Positions 12,621 through 24,080 of a stretch of 64,000 nt of DNA are shown piece after piece. The notes beneath the pieces are model-generated. The model searched no databases. It was not told the DNA's origin and was given only the letters and a program-made list of their open reading frames with translations. The translations under genes and the position numbers were made by a program. Numbering within the stretch: the stretch's first letter is position 1; each line of letters begins with the position of its first letter. The DNA is from Rhizomys pruinosus (taxonomy: Eukaryota > Chordata > Mammalia > Rodentia > Spalacidae), in contig VZQC01006700.1 in NCBI GenBank assembly GCA_009823505.1, positions 567,202 to 631,201 on the forward strand. The letters run 5' to 3'.

Positions 12621-12835
12621 AGAGTTAATTTCTTTTTTTTTTTTTTTTTTTTTTGTCTTTTTGGACAGGGTCTCCCTGTATAGATTAATTTCTTTTTTTT
12701 TTTTTTTTTTTGGTCTTTTTGAGACAGGGTCTCCCTGTAGCCCCAGCTGTCCGGGAACTCACTCTGTAGACCAGGCTGGCCTTGAACTCAGAAAGATCTG
12801 CCTGCCTCTGCCTTCCAAGTGCTAGGATTAGAGTT
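12621..12835 (-). repeat. B1 SINE, antisense, with partially duplicated 3' end
   Basis: Antisense B1 at about 12690-12835: poly(T), 'ggtctttttgagacagggtc', 'gtagaccaggctggcctt', 'ctgccttccaagtgctagg'. B1 is a 7SL-derived SINE. A second poly(T) plus 'ggacagggtctccctgtat' lies just upstream (12632-12682), and both poly(T) blocks are preceded by 'ttaatttc'. This is either a local tandem duplication of about 60 bp or a severely truncated second B1. Confidence 0.8.
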
Positions 12836-13424
12836 ATATTTCTTATACAGCTCTTTGAGTTCTGGGTGCAGATGTGACACATTGAACCTACATGGTGTGT
12901 GGTCTCACCAATGGGATGAGATTGTGCTATGGATACTCTGATCTGACCGGAATATCTGGCCAGAGAAGAAGGAAGTTTGTGTGGAAAACTGTCCACTAAT
13001 TTATAAACAGTCTCTTTGGAATTTTATTCTGGAAGTGACTCAGTCAGGTAGGAGAGCCAATCTCAACTGCAGGTACAGCCTTCTCCTCTCTTCCCCCAGG
13101 CTGGCTACCAGGCTACTTGAGCCAAAATAACATGAAGAACCTTGGGCTCTTTGTCTACAAGAGAATTTCCAAAACATCAGCAGGAGGGACTAAAAAGTAA
13201 TGAGACATTTTCTTAGGGTATTTTAGAGTGCTAAATTGGAAAACACAAATTCAAAATTTGAGTGGTGCCTGGTGCTTGAAGGCCTGGTTTATTTCTTTAG
13301 TGTACCTAAGTGTCTTTTACTTTCACTGTAATAGAGAGAAATTTGGTGTTTCCAAGTTCTCACTTTTCACTTGTCTTCTGCACTTTCAATAGTGTTCCTC
13401 TAATGTTCCCCATGTGCTGTATTT
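12836..13424. other. Single-copy intergenic DNA
   Basis: No gene or repeat recognised. Confidence 0.35.
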
Positions 13425-13668
13425 CTTTTTTTTTAATTTTATTTTTGTATGAATGTATGTGTATGAATGTACTGCCTGCATGTAGGTTTGTGCACCTATG
13501 TCGTGCAATGCTGCAGAGGTCAGAAGAGGGTCTCGAATTCCCTGGAACTGGAGTTCTCCTGGAATTGGAGTTACAGACGGTTCTTAGCCGCCATGTGGGT
13601 GCTGGGGATCGAACCCGGGTCCTCTGCAAGAGCAGTCGGTGCTCTTAACCACTAGGCTATCTCTTCAT
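13425..13668 (-). repeat. B2 SINE, antisense, internal-duplication subtype
   Basis: Strong match to the 11549 and 53915 copies, including the doubled core ('ctggaactggagttctc' then 'ctggaattggagttac'), 'gatcgaacccgggtcctctg' and 'aaccactaggctatctctt'. Confidence 0.85.
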
Positions 13669-14315
13669 TATCTTTTTCTTCTTGCATATAAAATCTTTTG
13701 TTGAATTTTAGCTAATATTCATACTAAGAAATATGTGACTGATAGCTGTGTGTATAAATATCAAATTATATGCATGGTATTTTAAAAACAGGAAACAAAC
13801 TGAAACTATGTAACATAGGTGAATAAGGCACAGGTAGTGCATATTGCCCTACCTATACAGTCTCTGCATGAAAACATTGCAACTTTCTGGCACTTCTTTG
13901 TGTAAATGGCTCCCGGTTGTAGCCTTAAAAGAAAGGAAAGCAGGAAAGCATACAACAAACAAAGAGCCAGAGACATTTAACTGGATGGTGTCATCCCAAA
14001 GCCATTTTATAATCATATAATTTGATATCACACTGTTGGCGTCATCCTGCAAACTGCCCTATTTTAAAACAGAATTTGAACTCTGTGATTCATTAGCCAC
14101 ATAAGAGCATACATCTTGCCTACAACAACCATTCATTCATTTTGTGAGGAAATTTAAAGCTTTTGATTTGTTAGGCATTATGGCTTCAAGGCAGTGTTTA
14201 TAAGCCAGGATTTCTACCACATAACAATATTACTTCATATATTCAGTACATATCTGTTCACAGTAACTTTATACCTGCCATCGCAAGAAAAATGCATACA
14301 GTGGTTAAGATGGCA
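13669..14315. other. Single-copy intergenic DNA
   Basis: No gene or repeat recognised. Confidence 0.35.
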
Positions 14316-14317
14316 AA

Positions 14318-14443
14318 AGTTTTTTTTTGCTATGTGAAAAAGTTTTTTTTGCTATGTGAAAAGTTTTTTTTGCTATGTGAAAAAGTTTTGCTATGTGAAA
14401 AGTTTTTTTTTGCTATGTGAAAGCAAGAGCTTTCACATAGCAA
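14318..14443. repeat. Short tandem repeat ending in a perfect hairpin
   Basis: About five units of 'tttttttgctatgtgaaaa' (17-25 bp, varying in T and A run length). The last unit is followed by an inverted copy: 14410-14424 and 14429-14443 form a perfect 15-bp stem with a 4-base loop. I see no such sequence elsewhere in the window, so it is a local expansion. Confidence 0.8.
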
Positions 14444-14479
14444 GCCTTTTAAAATAATTTTAAAACATAGTTTTATTTT

Positions 14480-14704
14480 TAATATTTTCCTTTTTCAGTT
14501 TTATGTCTCTGAGTGATTTGCCTGCTTGTGTACAAGTTCACTCATGTTGCACAATACTTGCAGAGGCAAGAAGAGGGAGTCAGATCCCTTGAACTGGAGT
14601 TACAAGTGGTCGTTAGCCACCATGTAGGTGCTGGGAACAGAACCTGGATCCTCTGCAATAGCAGTCAGTGCTGTTAACTGATGAACCATCTCTCTCCAAT
14701 CCCC
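14480..14704 (-). repeat. B2-like SINE, antisense, old
   Basis: 'tttatgtctctgagtgatt', 'ggcaagaagagggagtcag', 'aactggagttacaagtggtc', 'ctggatcctctgcaatagc' in B2 order, well diverged. Confidence 0.65.
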
Positions 14705-14714
14705 ACATAGTTTA

Positions 14715-14943
14715 AGATTGTTAAATTTATTTTTATTTTATGTGTTTGATGTTTTGGCTGCCTGTATGTAAGTGCACCACAGGTGTACAGTGCCCATGGA
14801 AGACAGAAAAGTGCATCAGATCCCCTGGAACTGGCCTTACTGGTTATGTTTGTTAGTTGCCACATGAGTGCTAGCAGCTAAACCCAGATCCTCTGTAGGA
14901 GCAGCCAGTGCTCATAAAAGCTAAGCTATCTCCCCAGCCCCCA
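14715..14943 (-). repeat. B2-like SINE, antisense, old
   Basis: Second diverged antisense copy next to the previous one: 'ttttatgtgtttgatgtttt', 'cagatcccctggaactggcc', 'cccagatcctctgtaggagc' and 'gctatctccccagccccc'. Confidence 0.65.
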
Positions 14944-14999
14944 GATATATTTTTTTTAATAAAGAACTCTTAATCTAAATGTGGAGACCCATCACAGCA

Positions 15000-15055
15000 T
15001 ATGGGTTGCTGAGACAAAATGATCTCAAGTTTAATACCAGCCTGGGCTTCATAAT
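15000..15055 (+). repeat. B1 fragment
   Basis: 'gatctcaagtttaatacc' followed by 'agcctgggcttcataatg' resembles the middle of a sense B1. Only about 55 bp are recognisable. Confidence 0.35.
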
Positions 15056-15059
15056 GTCA

Positions 15060-18000
15060 CTTGACTCATCCAAAAAAAAGCACAAAATAATTTTCAAATC
15101 TTCATTATATTTAAAAAAACAATTACATCAAGAAGGCAATTTCACTGATCAGCATTCCAATATACTACACACTTTTCTGAGGAGAATAGTTTTACTATTT
15201 AATTTCTTCCTTGACTTAGTGGAACATTTTCCAGTCTCTGGCACTCTGTAATAACATCTCCACTATTGCTGCTGCTGTTGGAATCGTTACAGAATGCGAT
15301 TACTGTATGCTTAATTTATCAACATCTTCTCTTCAAGGTAATATCAGCCAGAATCATTCTACTCTAGGATTTTCCTATACATCTAGTCTCATCTTCCATC
15401 AATTCCTTTATAGTTATTATGAATCACTGGTTCTTAATGACTCTTTACTTCTGCTTCTTCTCATTATAAGAAATTTCATAACTTCTGCCACTGTCTCAGA
15501 CTCTTTCTCCTTATTTAGGACTCCACTTAGGGATATTCCCTGGCCAAGATTATCTGTCTCCATTCTGAGTAGACATCCCATCTAACTTTTTCTATAGTGC
15601 TTTGAGATCATCTTGGCTGCAAATTTTATTGTACTGCATGGACAACACATGACCAATTATGTGCTTGAGACCCCAAATCTTTGTATACTTAGGGTTTTAA
15701 TGAGTAACAAGCTGTGTGTCTGTGTCTGTGTTAAAAAATCATATGATTGTTATTTAGCATTATATTCTGGAAGAGTATATTCCTTCTGGCAAAAAGGCTA
15801 AAACAATAAATATATATTGACAAAAAGAATGTGAATTAAAAGTAGAAATTTTTCATAAAACATATCTGACAATCATTTTAATGAAATTGCCTAAGTCTTA
15901 GAATAAGCATTCTCAAAAATCAGATCAATTTATCATAATAAACTCAAAAGAAGTCTTCAGAATGAAAGCGACCTCCAAATAACACCAGAACCAGCACAAT
16001 GGATCTCAGTCCCTGGTTAGATTAAAAATATGCTTTCATTGCTGGTATTCATTCGAAAATCATCAACAGCTTAAAAATCTTAAGTTCATCAGCACCCAGT
16101 GGCCAAGGTATGTCTAACATTAGGAAATAATTTTCTTCATTCTTACATTATGTCTTCAGGGACCTTACCCTGCCATCTCTTCTCCTTGCAATGATTTTAC
16201 AGTTGTCCACTCAGCCCATTCTTGCTTCAAAGCTTCCATGAAATGTCAGCACATCAGAAAACTTTCACATTTCTGTATGTAGTCCAGTCATTCCTATTCA
16301 TATCCACAATGATCTAAAAACTTATACATACATATGAACATATGTTTACTTATATTTCTGCTCTGCATTCACCACTTCATTAGATTATAAGTTTCATGAG
16401 GACACACATTTTTATTTGTTATGTATATCTCTAAGTTTGGGGAGTGTTATGGGCATCTAGTGGATGTTTGACATTGGTTCCTGATTAGGGTATGAGTGAT
16501 CCAGAATCTGAAATGAGATCTTTCTGAATCATCATGGTGGTGATGGAAAGGCCTGAGGTTTATTATTGTTATTATATTTTTATATTCTTTCATTCCCAAT
16601 TCCTTGCCATTTATCCTACACAGTCTTCATACCTTCCTTGTTAACCCATGGCTACCACCATTCAGATCCTCTCAAGAATGTGGATCACTGAGTGCTTGCA
16701 AATGTGGTAAACTGCCAAGCAGACTTAGACATATGGAATTACAGTATTTGAAAAACAAAAATAGAATGAAGAAACTCTTGGGCCTTTGCTGGATCCCATT
16801 CTCCTAGAGATCAAGATCTTTCTTTCTAATGTCAATGTTCTATTCCACTCTGATTTATTCAACAGAGGACCCCGCAGATGGTACCTGACTGATACAGACA
16901 GGGATATCATCTCTTTGAGTATCCTTCAACAAAAGCACCTACTGACCAAATAGCTTGTTGGTCCAATAGTAGACATGGCAGAAACATTGTAATTCAATGT
17001 TTTAGTACCTAACTGACATGATGTTTGAAATTTCAAGCAAGGATGTAATAACCTAGAGGTGAAGACTTGAAGGCAATATGCCCAGGGTGTCTGGAGGGAA
17101 TATGCCCAGCAGGAGAGACTCTAAAGGTAATCTGCTCAGCCCCAACACCAACTTTTGAGATTTGCAATCTCATAAAACTGCAAAAGTTTCACTTTGGGGA
17201 AATTTTACCATGAAGAAATTGAGGAGAATGAAAAGTGCTAGATGAGCTAACATTTAGTGTTTGAGAAGTTGCTTAGCAAATTGCTAACTAGAGTCATATT
17301 TTGCTTGCAATGAAAGGAGAAATCAACAAAGCACGGGCATTTTCATGTGTAGCTTTGTATTGCCAAGTTCACTGCTCAGTATCTATCACATTGCACTGAT
17401 AACTTTGAAGACCTCTATACTAAGTAGTAATTAAGGATGGACAGGGTGAAACAATGCCAGGGTTTTAGCATAACATCTGTGGCTGCCTTTGTGAATTCCA
17501 GAAAAAGACAAGTTTCTCAATATTTCCAAGAATCAAATACCACCTTCAGTGTAAACTGTGGGAACTTAGCAAAACAGCAACGGCAGAGATTTAATGCATT
17601 TTAAAAGGTAAAAAGAGCATGGCCTGTCCAAAATTATTGGATTTTGAAAATGGATGAATTTGAGATCTCTGAATGTATAAAGACAATGATTTGTCTTTCC
17701 AAGAGATTTACCCTGACATAACCACTTCTTTTAACGTTTTGTTACCTTGCACACCACAATACACAGAATCCCGTAAGTCTGCCCTCCCTTGTCAACTGTA
17801 TGTGAGTTGTTGGCTCTGTGTATGTCTCATTTTCTCTCTTATGCTATGAACTCAGCAGCAGCAGCAGTGCATTCTCTCCTCGCCCTGTGCCTCTCATCAC
17901 ATAGAAGGCTGAGCTGTGCATGGTGTGCAGTCAGAAATGCCTATTGAATGAACTTCTTGTCTATGTTGATCCTATTAACCAGATAATTGCCTAATCTCCA

Positions 18001-18749
18001 CTTGGCTTTGTGCTCTATAGGCACAACATAACAGGTGAAGTGAATAAAAGCTCTTTTCCAGCAAATGCTCTCATGAATGGGGTCTTTTTTTGAGGGAGAA
18101 TGCGATTGCCTGTACTTCTGGAAGACAATGTTCATCTCACACCAGTGAGCAGATTAAACCCAGGGCAGAGTTGACCCAAAAGATCAGACTTAGTATCAAC
18201 ACAAACAAACCTTTTCATAGAAGAGAAGTCGAGCTGCTGCGCATCCAGCAGGACTTTGCCTTTCCACTGCCACTGTTCTCTCTGAGCAAACATTTAAAGA
18301 AGACATTCCAATCACCATCAACACTGTTTACTTGGGCTGAGGCAAAACTCAATAGGATCGATTCCAAGTTACAGAGCCAGACAATTGAGGAGAACTCTGC
18401 TAGAAATGGGTGGGGGGCAGTGACAAGGAAAGCAAAGCATAAAGAGTTAGACTCATAGAGACACAGGCAGTATCCACATGGCCAAGCAGTTGGGCAAAGT
18501 TGTGAGTTAGTGGGGTAATATACAGGTTGTCTTTCAATAGATTCTTTGCAGTTTGGGGTATGAATTAAGTAGACACAGTTATCTAGTGTTTCACAGGACA
18601 TTCTGCTATTATGGAGGGTCAAGAATGTTCACTCAGAGAAAGTTATATCAAGCAGCTGCTTATAACTGTTCTATCCTAAGCATTGATGCATTAGAATAAA
18701 AATATGTGACATATCATAATATTTTCATGTCGGGTAACTACAGAGAATA
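15060..18749. other. Mostly single-copy intergenic DNA
   Basis: About 3.7 kb with no young SINEs. It contains an L2 remnant and a short (CAG)5 run near 17854-17868. A 122-codon open frame at 18090-18458 and an antisense 135-codon frame overlapping it have no recognisable protein, splice or start context. I do not call a gene. The low repeat load is compatible with some functional constraint. Confidence 0.45.
16300..16480 (+). repeat. L2 LINE 3' end remnant
   Basis: 'cattagattataagtttcat' followed by 'gaggacacacatttt' and 'ctagtggatgtttgac' follows the order of the mammalian L2 3' end (a 'tgtaagctccatgaggg' block, then the 'gtgctcaataaatgtttg' block). Strongly diverged fossil. Confidence 0.55.
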
Positions 18750-19640
18750 TTTTGGCAAGGGTGCTTAATCTAAAATGTTCAATTTTAATCAGTTTGAACT
18801 ATGGTCTGTCTTTCTGTGAACTGAAAGCCACCAATCAATTTTCCTTTATCTTTTTTTCTGTTGTTCTCACCCAAGGCGATGCCTTTTGTAAAAGGGTATT
18901 TATTTTTAATGGATTTTTTAATGAATTTTTCAGTCAAGCTATTAATAATGCCATTAATTATAGGCAGCTTGTATTAAAGTGCATGCTGGCCTCTTAATCC
19001 TGACCCCCAGCTATTGGCTTGCAGCTAATCCAGCCTGGTGCTTGGCAGAGAAGGGCAGGCCTCAGCCAGCGGCTGCTAGGAAACAGGATGGGAAAGCAGA
19101 ACCCAGGGATAAGAGGGAGGAGGGAACGAATAGAATGTTTCGTCTCTTCTTTGCCAGGGGGCCTGAAGTTTAAAGCCAGATGATGTGTGAGTGGGGTGGG
19201 ATAATCCCACGGATGCCATGCAAGCACTTAGGAAGAACTTCCCACTGGAAGGGCTTTGCTCTGCCTTCAAGGCCTGGCCGGTTTGATAACCCCACAGGAA
19301 CACTGCGTTCCCTTACCTGAGGCGGTTATGTGCGACTGCCTCAGCTTCAATCTGCTTAAATCGACCAGGCAGAAGCCTCGGCCACATAATAGATTCCAAT
19401 CCCTTAGCTTTCTTTCCTTCACCACTCCAGGTTCCCAGTGTTAGGAAAAGTGTTTAATTACCATTTGCTTTCAAGATAATTAAAAGTTCCAGGATTTTAT
19501 CCTTTAGTGAAAATGCAGCTATGGGTTTGTGGGGACAAATGTGCTCTGTGATTTTCAATGGCAGGTAGCACAAGTAAATTATCAGGTTTCCGTGAGGCAT
19601 AACTGACATTTTAGGTATTTGGGTCTCTTTTGTTGATTGC
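18750..19640. promoter_or_regulatory. Candidate conserved non-coding regulatory element
   Basis: A repeat-free block with dense homeodomain-type cores: 'ccattaattata' near 18951-18962, 'cttaatcctg' and 'gctaatccag' near 18993-19033, 'tttaattacc' near 19454 and 'gataattaaaag' near 19475. There are also T/A-rich blocks and a CCAAT-like 'ctattggctt'. There is no coding signature. This texture is typical of vertebrate developmental enhancers, but conservation cannot be tested from one sequence, so this is inference only. Confidence 0.35.
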
Positions 19641-20060
19641 TATTGTACTGAGGGCCTAAGTTCCACTAGAATTAAGGAAAGCAGCTGAAACTGATGTTAA
19701 TGGAGAAAAAGGAAAGTCTGACCTCCTAGGTTTGCTTATAGTAAGTTCTTTTGCCTTTCTGAAAGGGGAAATTGTTTAGGGGAATTGCTATGAGAGAAAC
19801 TACTGTCTCTAATTTAAACAACAGTATTCTAAACAAAATGATTAATAATCCTACAGTCATGAGTCTATGGAAGGCAATATTATAGCTACTTTCTGGTGTA
19901 ATGATTTTGAAACAAACCAAGGTAAAACCTCACTTGTAATTACACTTAAAGTAAGTCTGAGTTCAATTCTCCAGAAAATGAGGGCATTGTAAGGGCTTTA
20001 TTTATGTGGATTATGGTAAATATTTGCATCATACGTAGAAATGAGAAAGTTTCAGGGGAG
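19641..20060. other. Single-copy spacer
   Basis: No gene or repeat recognised. Confidence 0.35.
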
Positions 20061-20897
20061 TTTTTTTTTTTAATTTAATCTTTATTGATGCTTTGTGCGT
20101 TTCATACATTTTTTTCCAATTCAGTTCAGGCACATTTCCCTTTCCCTTCCCACCCCACCCCCACCCCATCCCAGATCATGCATTCTGCCATAACTGTCCT
20201 GCATCTTTTTCTCAGTTTTTTTTTTCATTTTTAGCTATAAGTGATAATCCATGAGTACAAGCATCCTTCATGCAAAACCAATCTGCAAGCTGTTGTGCCC
20301 AAACCCCTACAGCCCCACCATCCAGTGGGGGGTGACAGGTTGTTTGTTCAATCAAGTTGATCAAATGAGTGTCCAGACTACATTGCTGTAGTTTCACCGT
20401 TCACCCCAATCGCAGCCTACCACGCCCCCTCTTCCGCAGATTGTTCCCTAGGCTTAGAAAAGGGGCACAGGTGGATGAGAGGTAAAACAGTCCACTCTCT
20501 CTGGAGCTGTTGACTTGGACTCTGGTCAATTCTGGCTGTTTCCTTTCATGGGCTACACCTCACCTGCCTGGAAATACTGTGCAGCAGAGGCAGCCATGTG
20601 CCTGTATATCCCAATCTAATTGGCTATTGGCTCTCTCCTTGGAGAAATAACCCATGGCTGATGCCACAAGCTACATCTCTCTACAGGTTAGGAGATGTTA
20701 TAAGCCACAGTAAGACCCTGTCATATTTAACAGGGGGGAGAAATGTAATTCATGGATTAACATATCCAAACATGTGTCTATGCTAAAGTAACCTAACATC
20801 ACTATTAGTGCTGCTTAATACCTATATATCTAATTGCTTGTGCTTCATTAGTAGGATCGAAAGTTTATTCCTGGACAAACTGTCAGCCCATGAAAGG
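20061..20897 (-). mobile_element. Family X retroposon, copy 2, with 5' inversion
   Basis: 20061-20554 is the antisense 3' part: poly(T), the tail shared with L1 ('ttcagttcaggcacatttcc' near 20120, then a C-rich tract near 20145-20170), then 'gagtacaagcatccttcatg' and so on. 20555-20897 is the next upstream part of the element in plus orientation. The joint shares 'gct' with the original sequence, and 'agcccatgaaagg' is present on both sides, so about 13 bp is duplicated. A head-to-head arrangement of this kind is the mark of twin priming by an L1 enzyme. A short 'gggagttt' lies at both ends and may be the target-site duplication. Confidence 0.8.
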
Positions 20898-21167
20898 GAG
20901 TTTGTTTTTGAATCAATTAATAATGCCTTATTGTTTCAATAAAACATCATTTTCTTGCCTGCTTTAAAAGATTTCTTCATTAAAAACAGTAATGGGTTGT
21001 TTTAAATTGTACAAATTGGGAAAGAACATCACATTTCATTAAATTCTTTATCTGACACATATATTATGGCTTGGGATTGAGACATTGTCAGACATTGAAG
21101 ACACAGGGAGGATCCCCAGAAAAATCTCTTCACAAAGCTTAGTGTAAACCAAGGTGCCTTGGTGTGG

Positions 21168-21537
21168 TGGTTTGAATAGAGTGTTACATAGGCTGTAAGT
21201 ATTCAAAACTTGTGTCTCCAGTTGTGGCACTGTTCTTGGAGGTCTTAGAAGGTGTGGATGGTGAGGAAGAAGTTATTGGGTGTGGGCTTAGTAAGTTTAA
21301 CTAGAGCCTGTGGTTCCAGTCTTCTCAGTATCTCTATCTCTATCTATATCTCCTCTATCTCTCTCTCGACAGTGCTTATTGCAAGATGTGAACCTCAGCT
21401 CTCTGCTCCAGCCCCGGCCAACATGTCTCCTGCCACAATGGTCTCTGATTCCCTGGAACCATCAATCATAAGCTCAAATAAACCCTTCCTTTTATATGGT
21501 CATGGTGGTTTTATCACAGCAACAGAAAAGTGACTAA
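21168..21537 (+). mobile_element. URR1-like rodent repeat
   Basis: Starts 'tgtggtggtttgaatagag' and ends 'cacagcaacagaaaagtgac'. The middle contains 'tgtgaacctcagctctctgc' and 'cataagctcaaataaac'. The same ends occur in the copies at 52944-53690. I recall this family as rodent-specific, usually classed as a nonautonomous hAT-Charlie element (URR1). A (TCTCTA)n-like expansion sits at 21331-21369. Confidence 0.6.
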
Positions 21538-21679
21538 AAAATACACTTGGTAAAGTCAATATCTGTTTCCCTTCCTACTTTTCCTCTTTGCTCACTTATA
21601 TAGAAAGTGACAAATCCAGGAGATGGACCTGTGTGTGCCAAGGAACTTCACCAAGATGTGCTAAGAAGCTTACTAGAAG

Positions 21680-21845
21680 TTGGGCATGGTGTACATATCA
21701 ATTAGTCTCAACCCTCAGAAGGTGGATTCAAATGGATCTCTGTGAGATTAAAGCCAGTCTAGTCTACGTAGTGAGTACCAGCCCAGCTTGGGCTACAGGA
21801 AGAGCTTGTATCAAAAAGTGAAAACCAAAAACCACAAAGCAAAAC
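21680..21845 (+). repeat. B1 SINE, diverged
   Basis: 'tgggcatggtgtacatatc', 'ggatctctgtgagattaaag', 'agtctacgtagtgagtacc' and an A-rich end. B1 order, sense strand, with many substitutions. Confidence 0.65.
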
Positions 21846-22582
21846 ATGGGAATTTCCTTGCTGCTTCCTTTACTATGGTCTGTGATGAACCTAGAGTATG
21901 TTTTGTTAGCATTAAAAGGATGCAACTTTAAAGTTGTAGAAACTTCTCTGCTAATATCTACTTGAAGTCATATGGAAGTGTTTGATGGTGAGTTAATATA
22001 CGATCAGTTGGGACAGTACTTCAAGATCTGTCTGTTCTATCAGTCTAATTTCAGAGGTTGTTCATACTAAGAAGCGTAAAGAGATTCCATTGTGTCTTGC
22101 TATTTTGCTTAAGTCCATGTTCAATTGAGCTCTTAAGCTATTGCTTAACCATAGTTAGGAGAATTCTTCATAGCCTGCACATAGTTATAAATTGTTCTTC
22201 TTTTCTTGGTCTATAGGAGAATTTGGCCTATAACTTAATAAAGTTCTGTTTATTACCAAAATTTTTAATTTTTAATGCCCAACAAACTCTTAATTTCCAG
22301 TAGGAAATTTCCTTCATCTGCACCTTCTTAGTCTAATGCAATGAAAACAAGGTTGGAACCCAGAAATTTAACTGAGTGAATAAGACAGTGATAGGCTAAA
22401 AAAAATGAAATTAAATTTTTAACAAGAAACGTCATAATTTTACTTTCAGGAAAGCTGACTAGAATTGTTCATTCAATCCTTTTGTCCCTTAATTTAGCAA
22501 TAAACAGGGAAGGCAAACTTGAATACATTGTCTAATCTCACTGATCTTTTTTTTCTTTAAAAATATCTTATTTGATATTTTT
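21846..22582. other. Single-copy intergenic DNA
   Basis: No gene or repeat recognised. Confidence 0.35.
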
Positions 22583-22735
22583 AGACAGGCATGTGCACAC
22601 TTTTAGTCCCAGCACGTGGGAGGAAGAGGCAGGTGGATGTCTGTGAGTTCAAGGCCAGCTGGGTCTACATAGTGAGTTCTAGGCCAGATGGGGCTACAGG
22701 GACACCCTGTCTCAAAAAGACTGAAAATATTCTAT
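22583..22735 (+). repeat. B1 SINE
   Basis: 'gacaggcatgtgcacac', 'cagcacgtgggaggaagagg', 'gagttcaaggccagctgg' and 'gacaccctgtctcaaaaag'. Sense B1, moderately diverged. Its A/T-rich end abuts the target-site duplication of the next element. Confidence 0.75.
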
Positions 22736-22752
22736 TTATTTATTTCATTTTT

Positions 22753-23896
22753 TTATTGATGCTTTGTGTATTTCATACATCATTTTCCAGTTCCAGGCAT
22801 ATTTCCCTTTCCCTTCCCCCGACCCCCCCACCCCACCCCATCCCAGATCATGCATTCTGCCATAACTTTCCTGCATATTTTTCTGTTTTTTTCTTGATTT
22901 TTTTTAACAATAAGTGATAATTTATGAGTACAAGCATCCTTCATGTAAAACCAATTTGCAAGCATTGTGCCCAAACCCACACAGCCCATGGGTCCCACCA
23001 TCCAGCAGGGGGGCTTGTATGTTCAATCAAGTTGATCCAATGAGTGTCCAGACTATATTGTTGTAGTTTCACCATTCACCCCAATCGCAGCCCTTACATA
23101 CTACCATGCCCCCTCTTCTGCAGATTGTTCCCTAGGCTTAGAAAAGGGGCACAGGTGGATGAAAAGCAAAACAGTCTACTTTCTCTGGAGCTGTTGTCTT
23201 GGACTCTGGTCAATTCTGGCTGTTTCCTTTCATGGGCTGACAATTTGTCCAGGAATAACCTTTTGATCCTACTAATGAAGCACAAGCAGTTAGATATATA
23301 GGTATTTAAACATTACTAATTGTTATGGTAGGTTACTTTGGTATAAACACAGATGTTTGGATGGTATGTTAATCCATGAATTACATTTTTTTCTGTTAAA
23401 TATGACAGGCTTACTGTGGCTTATAACATCTCCTAACCACTAGAGGATGTAAGCTTGTGGCATCAGCCGTGGGTTATTTCTGCAAGGAGAGAGCCAATAG
23501 CCAATTAGATTTGGGATATACAGGCATATGACTGCCACTGCTGCACAGTATTTCCAGGCAGGTGAGGTGTAGCTGGTGTTGATGGAGGAGTCTTGCTTGA
23601 CTCAAGGAGACCTATATTTGCTTTACTGGTTTAGTGGCTTTTGGTAACACTCTCTGGTATTCCAGAGACCAACTGCACACTTGGAAGTGTGGTCTCAATA
23701 CATCGTTCCCATGTTTACATCAGGTCTTCTACAGCAGGGCCTTACCGCCTCTCTTCTTGCAGGTATCCCAGTTTGGAGGCAAGGAGCCTTTACCTTTTGT
23801 GAGGGCTTGGATCCTACTTGTAACAATTATTTACAATGACTCCTAATGAAACTTACCTTCTAGGTGCCGCAAAGGTTTTAATATGAGGGACTTTCT
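22753..23896 (-). mobile_element. Family X retroposon, copy 3, with 5' inversion and deletion
   Basis: Antisense main part 22753-23811, with the L1-like tail at its left end (C-rich tract 22817-22841). 23811-23893 is the extreme 5' part in the opposite orientation. Compared with copy B (32856-34382), about 300 bp between the inverted and main parts are missing. A perfect 16-bp duplication flanks the insert (22737-22752 and 23897-23912). Twin priming plus internal deletion explains the structure. No coding frame of note. Confidence 0.8.
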
Positions 23897-24080
23897 TATT
23901 TATTTCATTTTTATGTGTATGAGAGTCTTGCCTGCATACATTTAAGTTTACCTGTGTTGGATTCCCTGAAATTGGAGTTAAGGATGGTCACCAGCACCCC
24001 TGTGGGTGCCGGGAACTGAATCTGAGTCCCCTGAAAGAGCAGCCAGTTTTCTCAACCACTGAGCCATCTCCCCAACCCCA
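23897..24080 (-). repeat. B2-like SINE, antisense
   Basis: 'tttttatgtgtatgagagtc', 'gattccctgaaattggag', 'gaactgaatctgagtcccc' and 'gagccatctccccaacccc'. Its T-rich tail complement contains the duplication from the family X insertion. Confidence 0.7.

Noticed and set aside
12050..13655. Open frames of 60-112 codons with similar Cys/Trp-rich sequences, also at 54 kb and 59 kb
   Set aside because: They are translations of antisense or sense B2 elements, hence the recurring motifs.
17854..17868. (CAG)5 run
   Set aside because: Too short to be notable and not in a coding context.
18090..18622. Overlapping 122- and 135-codon open frames on opposite strands
   Set aside because: No recognisable domain, no splice or promoter context. 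Length is compatible with chance in a less AT-rich block.
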